NCBI GenBank assembly: GCA_016213865.1
Contig: JACQZL010000110.1
Coordinates: forward strand, 1-6,438
Length of the DNA: 6,438 nucleotides
Direction: 5' to 3'
Source of the DNA: Candidatus Rifleibacteriota bacterium
Lineage (GTDB): Bacteria > UBP17 > UBA6191 > JACPRK01
Both the position numbers and the translations under genes were made by a program. Below are positions 1-6,208 of this stretch, in pieces. Below the pieces are notes generated by a model. That model was not told the DNA's origin and did not search any database. It worked only from the letters and a program-made list of their open reading frames with translations. How positions within the stretch are numbered: the first letter of the stretch is position 1; the number at the start of each line of letters is the position of its first letter.

Positions 1-551
1 AGGTCGCCTCGAGCGCCATGGAGTTCTTCACGTACGAGCACATGGACCGCCTGCACCAGGACCCGGCCGACCTGGCGCGCAGCCGCTGGTTCCGCCTGTG
101 GCGCGTGCTGGAAAAACTGATCGGCGTGGGCACCTTCGACGGCTTCCAGCACTGTGTCTATGCGAATCCCCGGCAGACTGCCGCCGACCGGCAGCGCGCC
201 TTTCGCCAGTTTCACGAGCGCTTCGACCCCCGTGCGGACTGGACGGGCCTTTCGAAAGAGCGCTCCGTCCAGTGGTGGGACAAGCTGCACCTCTTCGTCT
301 CGCCCTTCTACTACGTCGAGTACGGCATCAGCTACGTCGGCGCCCTGCAGCTCTGGTTGCAGTATCGCAAGGACCCGGAGCGAGCGCTGGCCGGCTACAG
401 GCGGGCGCTATCGCTGGGCGGGTCGAGACCTCTGCCCGAACTGTGGGAGGCCGCGGGCCTCGAGTTCGACTTCTCCGCCAGGGTCCTGGGGCCGCTGTTG
501 CGCGAGGTCGAGAGGGCTTTCGAGGAGATCCTCGGCGTGCCGTTGCGCTGA
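1..551 (+). CDS. M3-family oligoendopeptidase (PepF-like), C-terminal part only
   Basis: A zinc metallopeptidase of family M3 (oligoendopeptidase clade), which cleaves short peptides, usually in the cytoplasm. The frame is open from the window edge and reads VASSAMEFFT at its start, so the ATG at 18 is an internal Met and not the gene start. About 182 residues are present, roughly the last third of a typical 550-600 residue enzyme. Family-typical C-terminal features are visible: the EVASSAME-like stretch that follows the active site, FDGFQHCVYANP near the middle, and the segment FVSPFYYVEYGISYVGALQLW, whose Tyr residues lie in the substrate-binding region of M3 enzymes, followed by YRKDPERAL and the LGGSRPLPEL turn. 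The HExxH zinc motif must lie upstream of the window and cannot be checked. It ends with TGA 22 bp from the stop of the convergent amylase gene. Confidence 0.9.
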   Translation, partial: VASSAMEFFTYEHMDRLHQDPADLARSRWFRLWRVLEKLIGVGTFDGFQHCVYANPRQTAADRQRAFRQFHERFDPRADWTGLSKERSVQWWDKLHLFVSPFYYVEYGISYVGALQLWLQYRKDPERALAGYRRALSLGGSRPLPELWEAAGLEFDFSARVLGPLLREVERAFEEILGVPLR

Positions 552-562
552 CGTCAGAGTGG

Positions 563-575
563 GACCCGCCGGGTC
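563..575. terminator. Short GC hairpin between convergent stops (weak)
   Basis: GACCC (563-567), loop GCC, GGGTC (571-575) forms a 5-bp GC stem in the 22-bp gap between the peptidase and amylase stops, overlapping the amylase TGA. A second small stem, CTGGG/CCCAG, follows inside the amylase 3' end. Neither is followed by a T-run on either strand. The position suits a bidirectional terminator, but the structure is short. Confidence 0.2.
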
Positions 576-1926
576 ACTGGGCCTTGACCCAGATGACGAA
601 ACCGGGACCGGCCATCCGCTGCTGCCACCCAGCTTCGGGCTGCCAGCCGCCGCCCAGGAGCACGGTTACCTTGCCGTCGATGCGGCCGACGTAGCGTCCG
701 TGCTCGGCCACCAGGATCTCCAGCTTGCTCGCCCGGGACAGATGGAGCTGGCCGCGCAACTGGGCCAGCTTCTGGATCGTGTCGTGGTGCTCCTGGCCCC
801 AGGTGTAGAAATGGTCCCAGAAAATCATGGGGATGCCTGGGTGGGTCATGAGGTAGGCGTAAGCCGCCAGCACCTTGTCTCCCGGGCAGGGCCAGTGGTT
901 CTGGCTCGAGCCGGTGTCGTGGTTGTCCACGAAGGTCACGGCCTTTTCGGGCCACCAGCCGATGAGGCCGGCAGCCTTGCCCTCGTTGTCCCGGAGCCGC
1001 CAGAACTCCCCGGTCTTGAGGGCCTCCTGGAGGAGACCCTTGGTGGTGAAGTCGAAGGTCGAGCAGAGCCCACCGGTGCCGTCGACCCAGTCGCACAGCT
1101 TCTGACGATGGGCATTCTGGTTCGGCCGAAGGATGAACTGATCGTAATCCAGGGAGGTCCAGAGCTCGCCGACGGCGAAGGAGGGGTCGGTCTTCTCGCA
1201 GTACTCCTTCACGTACTGGGCCCCGTACCCCTTGGTGTAGTCGAACCGCCAGCCGTCGAAGCCGATCGAGTCCTTCAGCCAGCGCATCCAGTCGACGAGG
1301 TCCTTCCTGACCTTGGCGTTGGTGTGGTCGAGGTCCGGAGCTGCGCCGAAGTCGTCTCCCGAGTCGGCCTTGCCGGTCCCGCCATTGTCACCGCCCACCA
1401 GGGCCCACTTTTCCCACATGGCCTTGCCGGAGGCATGGTGGTAGACGTTCCAGAACCCGCCGTCCTGGTGGGAGCCGCACCGGTGGTTGATCACGACGTC
1501 GGCGAGGCACTGCATGTCCTTCTGCCTCAGGGACTGCAAGCACGACTTGAGTTCCTTCTCGTTGCCGTACAGGGTTCTGTTGAAGCCCAGTTCCTCGCCG
1601 TGGCCCAGGTCGTAGAGGTCACCGGGCATGTAGCCCTGGGGGGCCACGGAGCGGGTGGGAGGGGGGAACCAGACGTGCGTCACGCCGGTCACGGCCAGGT
1701 CGTCCGCCCTGGTGGCAAGGTGGCGGTACCAGACGTGCTTCTGTCCGTTCACCGCGGCGTCCCAGGGGAAGGCCTGGAACATGATCTCGGTGGGGACCCG
1801 ACTGGCCCGGAGCCCACTGGCCCGGACGTTCTCCTGCGAGAAGCCGGGCAGGGCCACGGCAAAGAGAGCGACCAGACCGAGCAGCAGCGCTCCGCGGACC
1901 AAACGGTGGAAGTACGACGTCGTCAT
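574..1926 (-). CDS. Secreted plant-type alpha-amylase (GH13, subfamily 6-like)
   Basis: An endo-acting alpha-1,4-glucanase (EC 3.2.1.1) that cuts starch or glycogen, 450 residues long. I chose the ATG at 1926 because GAGGAG (1935-1940 as its complement) sits 8 nt upstream and a signal peptide starts there: MTTSYFHR, a hydrophobic stretch at about 12-27, and likely cleavage after GFS at 30. The (beta/alpha)8 barrel follows. Region I is DVVINH (143-148), domain B covers about 148-200 and contains DDFGAAPDLDH, the nucleophile is Asp229 in GWRFDY, the acid/base is Glu254 in AVGELW, and the transition-state Asp337 is in FVDNHDTG. FDFTTKGLLQEAL, IGWWPEKAVTF, GDKVLAAYAYLMTHPGIP and IFWDHFYTWG match the cereal alpha-amylase pattern. 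The last 60 or so residues fit the small plant-type beta-sheet C-terminal domain (LEILVAEHGRYVGRIDGKV). All three catalytic acids are present, so it is probably active. Subfamily assignment is from motif memory. Confidence 0.95.
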   Translation of the reverse strand: MTTSYFHRLVRGALLLGLVALFAVALPGFSQENVRASGLRASRVPTEIMFQAFPWDAAVNGQKHVWYRHLATRADDLAVTGVTHVWFPPPTRSVAPQGYMPGDLYDLGHGEELGFNRTLYGNEKELKSCLQSLRQKDMQCLADVVINHRCGSHQDGGFWNVYHHASGKAMWEKWALVGGDNGGTGKADSGDDFGAAPDLDHTNAKVRKDLVDWMRWLKDSIGFDGWRFDYTKGYGAQYVKEYCEKTDPSFAVGELWTSLDYDQFILRPNQNAHRQKLCDWVDGTGGLCSTFDFTTKGLLQEALKTGEFWRLRDNEGKAAGLIGWWPEKAVTFVDNHDTGSSQNHWPCPGDKVLAAYAYLMTHPGIPMIFWDHFYTWGQEHHDTIQKLAQLRGQLHLSRASKLEILVAEHGRYVGRIDGKVTVLLGGGWQPEAGWQQRMAGPGFVIWVKAQ

Positions 1927-1987
1927 GAGACCGGCTCCTCGACAGCGTTGGAGAAAAGAACCACAAACCACAGCGTCTTTTGCACGC

Positions 1988-2015
1988 ATTCTAGTGAATC
2001 TCCGCAAGACGTAAA
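1988..2015 (-). promoter_or_regulatory. Candidate sigma-70-type promoter of the amylase gene
   Basis: On the minus strand TTTACG (complement of 2010-2015, 4 of 6 matches to TTGACA) is followed after 16 nt by TAGAAT (complement of 1988-1993, 5 of 6 matches to TATAAT). Transcription would start near 1981, leaving a leader of about 55 nt before the amylase ATG. The same TAGAAT hexamer appears in the promoter of the antitoxin-like gene in this window. The call rests on consensus match and position only. Confidence 0.4.
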
Positions 2016-2092
2016 GCCCCATTCGTTGGCGACGGGAGCGATGCCGTGAAGGGGGAGCCCTCATGTCCACGATCGTTGAAGAGTCGTCATCC

Positions 2093-2181
2093 AACACAGA
2101 GGCACAGAGCCACAGAGCCACAGAGCCACAGAGGAGCTGACTTGAAGAGGCTCTTTTCTGTGCCTCTGCGTCTCTGTGTTT
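2093..2181. repeat. Inverted 8-mer repeat element (CACAGAGN arrays), MITE-like
   Basis: The left arm is five consecutive 8-bp units (2095-2134): CACAGAGG, three CACAGAGC, then CACAGAGG, preceded by AA. The right arm (2155-2181) is three inverted units reading TTTCTGTG, CCTCTGCG and TCTCTGTG, then TTT. An inner stem, GAGC (2134-2137) with GCTC (2150-2153), encloses a 12-nt loop, so the whole can fold into a long imperfect hairpin. ATCC stands directly before it (2089-2092) and directly after it (2182-2185), which may be a target-site duplication. No coding capacity is seen. Similar CACAGAGGCACAGAG repeats occur between genes in several uncultured bacterial groups. It could be a mobile non-autonomous element, a REP-like structure or a local expansion. 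Confidence 0.8.
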
Positions 2182-2334
2182 ATCCCGCAAGGGGGGGGCC
2201 ACCTACGAGACACGCACCCCCGGCCGCCAGACGGTTTTGCCGAAACACCCGCACTTGTGCTACCGTACCCTCCTTTCTCTAACTCTAATCTTCTCGAACG
2301 GAGTTCTGGTCCGACCGTACGCAAGGAGCCTCCC

Positions 2335-3582
2335 GTGAACGTCTTCGTGTTGAACTGTGGCAGTTCCTCCCTCAAATTCCAGGTCATCTCCACCGACCTC
2401 GACCTCATCAAGTGTGATGGAGACCGGCTGCTGGCCAAGGGTCTCATCGAACGGGTCGGCAGCCAGGCGCTGATCACGCTCCAGGCCACTGACAAACCGC
2501 CCGTCAAACAGGCCACGCCGCTCAGGGACCATCGGGCCGCTCTGGGCTACGTGCTCAAGTGGATCGCCGATGAAGAGACCCAGATCCCGGGGATCAAGTC
2601 GCTGGAAGACATCGCGGCCGTCGGCCACCGGGTCGTCCACGGGGGAGAGCGCTTCCAGAACTCGGTCCTCCTCGACGCGCCGGTCATCGCCGGGATCGAG
2701 GAGTGCATCGACCTGGCCCCACTCCACAATCCGGCAAACCTCAAGGGGATCTCGGTCGCCCGCGAGCTCTTCGGCCCGGCTGTGCCCCAGGTGGCCGTGT
2801 TCGACACGGCCTTTCATGCCACCATCCCCGAGGTCGCCTATCTGTACGCCATCCCGTACCAGATGTACCGCCGCTTCAAGATCCGCAAGTACGGTTTCCA
2901 CGGGACTTCGCACCGGTACGTCGCCTATCGGTATCGCAGGCTGAACGGACTCGAGAGGCAAGGGACCAATATCATCAGCCTCCACCTGGGCAACGGCTCG
3001 TCGGCCTGTGCCATCAAGAAGGGGCAGTCGATCGACACCTCGATGGGCATGACCCCGCTCGAAGGTCTGGTGATGGGGACCCGCTGCGGGGACATCGACG
3101 CCACGATCGTCGATTTCCTGATGGACAAGGAAGGCAGCAGCATCGACGAGGTGCTGTCGCTGCTGAACAAGCGGTCCGGCGTCCTGGGTATCTCGGGATT
3201 GACCAACGACATGCGGGAGCTCCTGCAAGAGGCCGCCGAACACCAGGATCGCCGCGCGCTCCTGGCCGTCGACATGTTCTGCTTGCGCATCCGCAAGTAC
3301 CTCGGCTCGTATCTGGCCGAGATGAACGGCGCTGACGCCATCTGCTTCACCGCGGGGATCGGAGAGAACTCTCCGGAGATCCGCAAGAAGGTCTGTGACG
3401 GCCTCGATTGGCTGGGCGTCAAGCTCGACGACGAGCTCAACACTCAGGCCGTTGCCGGCACGGAGGCCTGCGTCAGCAAACCCGACAGCCGCGTCAAGGT
3501 CTACGTCATCCCGACGAACGAGGAACTGCTCATCGCCCGCGACACGTTCCGGGTCGTCGCCAAGGTGCCACGTCCCTGGTGA
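2335..3582 (+). CDS. ackA: Acetate kinase
   Basis: Acetate kinase (EC 2.7.2.1) reversibly converts acetyl phosphate and ADP to acetate and ATP in the cytoplasm. The protein has 415 residues against about 400 in well-studied members. I chose the GTG at 2335 because AAGGAG (2323-2328) lies 6 nt upstream and the family N-terminus NVFVLNCGSSSLKFQV begins there; the frame is open further upstream but without family sequence. Residues visible by family alignment are Asn7, Arg99 (VGHRVVHGG), Asp157 and His161 (FDTAFHATIP), His189 (KYGFHGTSH), the LHLGNGSS phosphate loop (217-223), Arg250 (GTRCGDID) and Glu396/397 (PTNEELLIARDT), so the active site looks complete. One small departure is Ala where GDIDP is usual, at residue 256. 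No pta gene is adjacent in the window. A weak -10 (TCTAAT, 2284-2289) lacks a good -35. Confidence 0.97.
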   Translation: MNVFVLNCGSSSLKFQVISTDLDLIKCDGDRLLAKGLIERVGSQALITLQATDKPPVKQATPLRDHRAALGYVLKWIADEETQIPGIKSLEDIAAVGHRVVHGGERFQNSVLLDAPVIAGIEECIDLAPLHNPANLKGISVARELFGPAVPQVAVFDTAFHATIPEVAYLYAIPYQMYRRFKIRKYGFHGTSHRYVAYRYRRLNGLERQGTNIISLHLGNGSSACAIKKGQSIDTSMGMTPLEGLVMGTRCGDIDATIVDFLMDKEGSSIDEVLSLLNKRSGVLGISGLTNDMRELLQEAAEHQDRRALLAVDMFCLRIRKYLGSYLAEMNGADAICFTAGIGENSPEIRKKVCDGLDWLGVKLDDELNTQAVAGTEACVSKPDSRVKVYVIPTNEELLIARDTFRVVAKVPRPW

Positions 3583-3590
3583 CGTGCGGG

Positions 3591-3615
3591 CAGTAGTCAG
3601 TAGCCAGTAGTCAGT
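3591..3615. repeat. 7-bp tandem repeat downstream of ackA
   Basis: CAGTAGT, CAGTAGC, CAGTAGT and a partial CAGT stand head to tail 8 bp after the ackA stop codon. This is three full copies with one substitution. The array is non-coding and sits between two convergent genes. Similar short CAGTAGT arrays are common intergenic repeats in some genomes; here no function can be read from it. Confidence 0.8.
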
Positions 3616-3630
3616 GCCGCGAGGGTAAGC

Positions 3631-3670
3631 GAGCGGACCTCTGCTACCCGCTCCGAGTCGAAGACTCGAG
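3631..3670. terminator. Paired GC-rich hairpins between ackA and the propeller gene
   Basis: Two stems lie in the gap between the convergent genes. GAGCGG (3631-3636) pairs with CCGCTC (3648-3653) around an 11-nt loop. CGAGTC (3654-3659) pairs with GACTCG (3663-3668) around GAA, and the latter stem can extend to 3670 with a bulged C. The second stem starts directly after the TAA of the propeller gene on the minus strand. No T-run follows on either strand, so if it terminates it does so in an atypical manner. Position between convergent genes is the main support. Confidence 0.4.
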
Positions 3671-5858
3671 TTAACGTATGGGTTTCGGTGAGATCATCCC
3701 CACCGACGGCCCGTGGGAGTACCAGACGGCGTCTGGCGTCAGCCCGTACGCGACGACCCGGCCGACCAGCGGCTTGAGGTGGCCGAGCTCGGGCTGGTAG
3801 CGGAACAGCTCGCCCTTCAGGTACGGGATCTGCCCGCGGGCCTTCTCCGGCACCAGGGAGCCCTGGAAGTAGACCATCCGCGTCGGCACGTCGTAAGTGC
3901 CCTTCCAGCACGCCATCGCCTCCGTGCCGTTCACCTGGACCGCCAGACCCCCGGCATCGCGAAACAGCCCTAGGGCCGTGGCTATCCACAGCACCCCGGC
4001 CGGCCCCTCGAACAGGTCGTAAACCGTGGTTCGCGACACCCGGTCGCGGAGCTCCTCGCTGGTTGGGACCGGTTTGTTGGTGCGCAGATCGATGACCGCC
4101 GCCTGGATGCGTACCGGCGCGAGGCGGCGCCCGTCGAAGGCCATCAGCCCGTGTTCGGTGCCCACATAGAGCTGTCCGTCCCGTGCCAGCGGCAGCACGG
4201 CGTTCAGCTCCAGTTCCTTCACGAGCTCGGCCGGGCCCAGCGGCATCACGTGCCAGTCGTCGCCCGAGCGCCTCAGCAGCAGGTCGCGCGGCTTGACCTT
4301 GCCCGCGGTGGGGTCTGCCGCATCTTCGTACAGGTACCCCTGGTCATTTCCCGCGATGACGTACAGGTCCCCCGTCGGCCGGTCGACGAAGAGCCGGCGT
4401 GTGCGGGAAGTCGGCACTCCCTGAGCCTTGCCGATCGCGCAAAAGCCGTTCCTTTCCTTTCGGCCCAGCCCGGCGTCCAGGGTCGCGAACCAGAGCACCC
4501 CGCGATTGTCGGTCGCGATGTCGGCAACCTGGCCGCCCACCACCACGTCCGTGTAGCGGAACTCCCGCGCCACGGAGCTTTGAGCCGGCAGGTCCAGCAC
4601 GACCGCTCCCGCGTGGCCGTCCGTGACGCGCGGGTAGAAGGCCCACGGGCAGCCGGGCGGACTGGCCACGGCCACGCCGCGGTCCTGGAACCCGGCCCAG
4701 ACGGAGCGAAAGCCCACCCCGAAGGCCGTCACGAACCACCCGGGTCCCATATGCCCTATGTTGTAGTTGAGGACCTTGACCGGGGTCTCCCCGGGCTGGC
4801 ACCCGTTGGCCCCGCCCGAGGTCGAGCTGGTGGTGGTCCCCGAGGAGTCGCCGCTCCCAGGCGCGCCGGGGGCCGCGGCGGCCGCGGACGACGCCGTGCT
4901 GGGCTCCCGGAGCAGCTTTCCGAGGCTGAGGCCGCTGGCCGCCGAGGCCAGCCGGACCTGGTCGCTATCGCAGACGAGCGCGCTGACGCGGCCGTCCTGG
5001 TAGCTGCCCGGCCCGGGGGCCACCGGATGGACCTCCAGGAACGGCTTGTCGGCCCGGTCCTTGCGCGCCTCCACGTGGGCCAGGCCGCCCCCGTCCGTGC
5101 CCACCCAGAAGGCGCGGCAACGGTCGGTCCCGGCGGGAGCGAGCGCGGTCACCCGGCCGTCCGGCAGTCCGTCCTCCGGGCCCAGTCGCGCCAGGACAAT
5201 CTCGGGTTCGGCCTCGTCTCTCACGACCAGTCCCGCGGGGCTGCCGGAGAGCAGGACCCGCCGCTCGTAGAACGCGAGCTTCTCGACGACGCAGAGCGAG
5301 GTGACCCACGGCGGCCCGGCCGGTTCCAGACGGTGCGCGTTGGCGGTCTCCTCGACCCAGCAGAGGCCTTCGCTGGTCCCAACCCAGACGCCCCCAGCCA
5401 TCCGCCGGGCCAGGGTCGTCAACTGGTCCGACGGCAGCCCATCACGCGCCTTCCAGCCACGGCCGGCACGGTTGTCCACGCCCCACTCCACGAGGCCGGC
5501 ATCGGTCGCGACCAGGAGGGTCTGCTCCCTCATCGCGAGCCCCGTCACCCGGTTCGACGGCAAGCCCTCTTCCACGGTCGACACGGACCAGGAATCGCGG
5601 TCCCAGTGAGCCAGCCAGCGGCCCGCCGTTCCGGCCCAGACGCCTCCCTCCGGGTCGGGCACGAGGGCCGTGATCGGGCTGGGCGGCGCGTCCTCCGTTG
5701 CGCCACTCGAAGCGCGGCGCAAAGCGCGGCGCCGGGCGGTCCTCCGGCTTCGATTCCCCTACCGGCACAGGCGGCGACGCCGGCACTTGCGCGCTCACGA
5801 GCCGGGCCACGAGCAGCACGCTGGCCAGGACGAGGCCCGGAAGGCAGCGGCCAGTCAT
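3671..5858 (-). CDS. Exported Reg_prop-type beta-propeller protein, frameshifted as read
   Basis: A large exported protein built from two-component-regulator-propeller repeats; its ligand or partner is unknown. The N-terminus in one frame is a signal peptide starting at 5858: MTGRCLPG, hydrophobic LVLASVLLVARL, likely cleavage after VSA at 23, then a Pro-rich stretch ending at about 5700. The propeller continues in the +1 frame to the TAA at 3671-3673. Numbering from 5722, blades of the form GLP..VTxLxxxxxGxxWxGTxxGL occur near residues 16-40, 53-80, 95-122, 184-216 and 244-266. A Ser/Thr/Ala/Gly-rich linker (272-311, about 4790-4909) separates a second set near 398-420, 438-466, 505-532 and 567-590. 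The two halves could be two propellers or one large one. No histidine kinase, GGDEF, helix-turn-helix or membrane anchor follows. An alternative start at 5924 (GAAGG nearby) would add 22 Arg-rich residues. The gene may share a transcript with the antitoxin-like gene. Confidence 0.8.
5680..5710 (-). other. Probable frameshift site in the propeller gene
   Basis: The signal-peptide frame makes sense down to about 5709 (APRFAPRFEWRNG), whereas propeller sequence (SPITALVPDPEGGVWAGT) is in the +1 frame from about 5680. The +1 frame is closed upstream by TAG (complement of 5759-5761), and the signal-peptide frame yields Arg/Gly/Pro-rich non-homologous sequence beyond this point. The joined length from 5858 is 3n+1, so one extra base, or two missing, explains it. 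It may be a true mutation or a sequencing or assembly error. Confidence 0.7.
5710..5732. repeat. 11-bp direct repeat with 12-bp period inside the propeller gene
   Basis: AAGCGCGGCGC occurs at 5710-5720 and again at 5722-5732. Read on the minus strand in the signal-peptide frame it encodes APRF twice in a row (residues 43-50). The in-frame period supports that frame as coding to this point, and the repeat lies directly next to the inferred frameshift. Confidence 0.85.
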
Positions 5859-5932
5859 GTGGAACCGAAGGTCCCGGCTCGATGCCCGTGGCCAGATACG
5901 TGCCTGTCCTCGAGTCCTTGCCATGATGCCTT

Positions 5933-5946
5933 CGGGCCCGGGCCCG
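5933..5946. repeat. 14-bp perfect G+C palindrome
   Basis: CGGGCCCGGGCCCG is a perfect palindrome made only of G and C. It lies between the stop of the antitoxin-like gene (5967) and the likely starts of the propeller gene (5924 or 5858). It could be a protein-binding site or an mRNA hairpin with a 5-bp stem and 4-nt loop. Chance in GC-rich DNA is also possible. Confidence 0.5.
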
Positions 5947-5966
5947 GTCACGACACCAAGACGACG

Positions 5967-6161
5967 TCACCGAGGTGGCAGGGCATCGTGGATGGCGTCG
6001 TACTCGTTGTCCCAGAGATCAGCAAACGACGACTCGGAAACAGCAGTCCAGAGGTCGCTTTCCTCGGTGTCCTCGGCCGTGAGGAGCCGCAGGAGCTCGC
6101 GGCGCTCCTGGGGTCTGAGGGCGCGGATCTCCTCGAACATCCTGTGTGCAGCTTGTCCCAT
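5967..6161 (-). CDS. Small antitoxin-like protein, no toxin gene adjacent
   Basis: A 64-residue acidic protein resembling small type II antitoxin components. A predicted amphipathic helix with the pattern EIRALRPQERRELLRLL (residues 11-27) is followed by an acidic stretch (AEDTEESD) and the tail SFADLWDNEYDAIHDAL (45-61). A WDNE(E/Y)DAxxD tail is, from memory, characteristic of antitoxins partnered with PIN-domain or PemK/MazF-like toxins. I chose the ATG at 6161 because GAGAGG (complement of 6168-6173) sits 6 nt upstream and a good promoter ends 18 nt before it; Met8 at 6140 is a weaker alternative. Where a toxin gene would usually follow, the next gene is the propeller gene, 42 nt (start 5924) or 108 nt (start 5858) away. 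It may be a remnant, act on a toxin elsewhere, or belong to another family of small regulators. Confidence 0.7.
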   Translation of the reverse strand: MGQAAHRMFEEIRALRPQERRELLRLLTAEDTEESDLWTAVSESSFADLWDNEYDAIHDALPPR

Positions 6162-6179
6162 GGGGAGCCTCTCGAGCCA

Positions 6180-6208
6180 ATTCTACGCCCGGCCAGGCAT
6201 CTGGGCAA
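6180..6208 (-). promoter_or_regulatory. Sigma-70-type promoter of the antitoxin-like gene
   Basis: On the minus strand TTGCCC (complement of 6203-6208, 4 of 6 consensus matches) is separated by exactly 17 nt from TAGAAT (complement of 6180-6185, 5 of 6). The ATG at 6161 is 18 nt downstream of the -10, so the leader would be about 11 nt and just hold the GAGAGG ribosome binding site. The spacer contains an imperfect palindrome, GCCTGGCCGGGC, a possible operator for autoregulation. This is the best promoter match in the window. Confidence 0.55.

Larger units (their letters stand above)
1927..2334. other. Divergent intergenic region between amylase and ackA
   Basis: These 408 bp separate the divergent starts of the amylase and acetate kinase genes. 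From left to right they hold the amylase ribosome binding site (1935-1940), its candidate promoter (1988-2015), an unremarkable stretch, the inverted 8-mer repeat element (2093-2181), a run of eight G (2191-2198), a possible ackA -10 (TCTAAT, 2284-2289) and the ackA ribosome binding site (2323-2328). Open frames run through from both genes, but their translation (Arg, Ser and Cys-rich, crossing the repeat) does not look like protein, so I treat the region as non-coding. Confidence 0.75.

Noticed and set aside
154..2049. A 631-codon plus-strand open frame covering the amylase gene
   Set aside because: It is antisense to a gene with complete catalytic motifs, its composition is typical of a GC-rich shadow frame, and its translation shows no family sequence.
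2095..2134. Possible CRISPR-like array
   Set aside because: Units are 8 bp, directly adjacent with no spacers, and mirrored by an inverted array, so this is a tandem and inverted repeat.
1927..2202. Upstream extension of the amylase frame to 2202
   Set aside because: The extra 92 residues run through the 8-mer repeat and precede a normal signal peptide with its own GAGGAG site, so the ATG at 1926 is far more likely.
2176..2334. Upstream extension of the ackA frame to 2176
   Set aside because: Acetate kinases begin at the NVFVLNCGSSS strand; the GTG at 2335 has AAGGAG 6 nt upstream.
2260..3243. A 327-codon minus-strand open frame inside ackA
   Set aside because: Antisense to well-conserved acetate kinase sequence; no independent motif or ribosome binding site seen.
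4151..5926. A 591-codon plus-strand open frame covering the propeller gene
   Set aside because: Arg/Gly/Pro/His-rich shadow of the minus-strand propeller; no domain or signal can be recognised.
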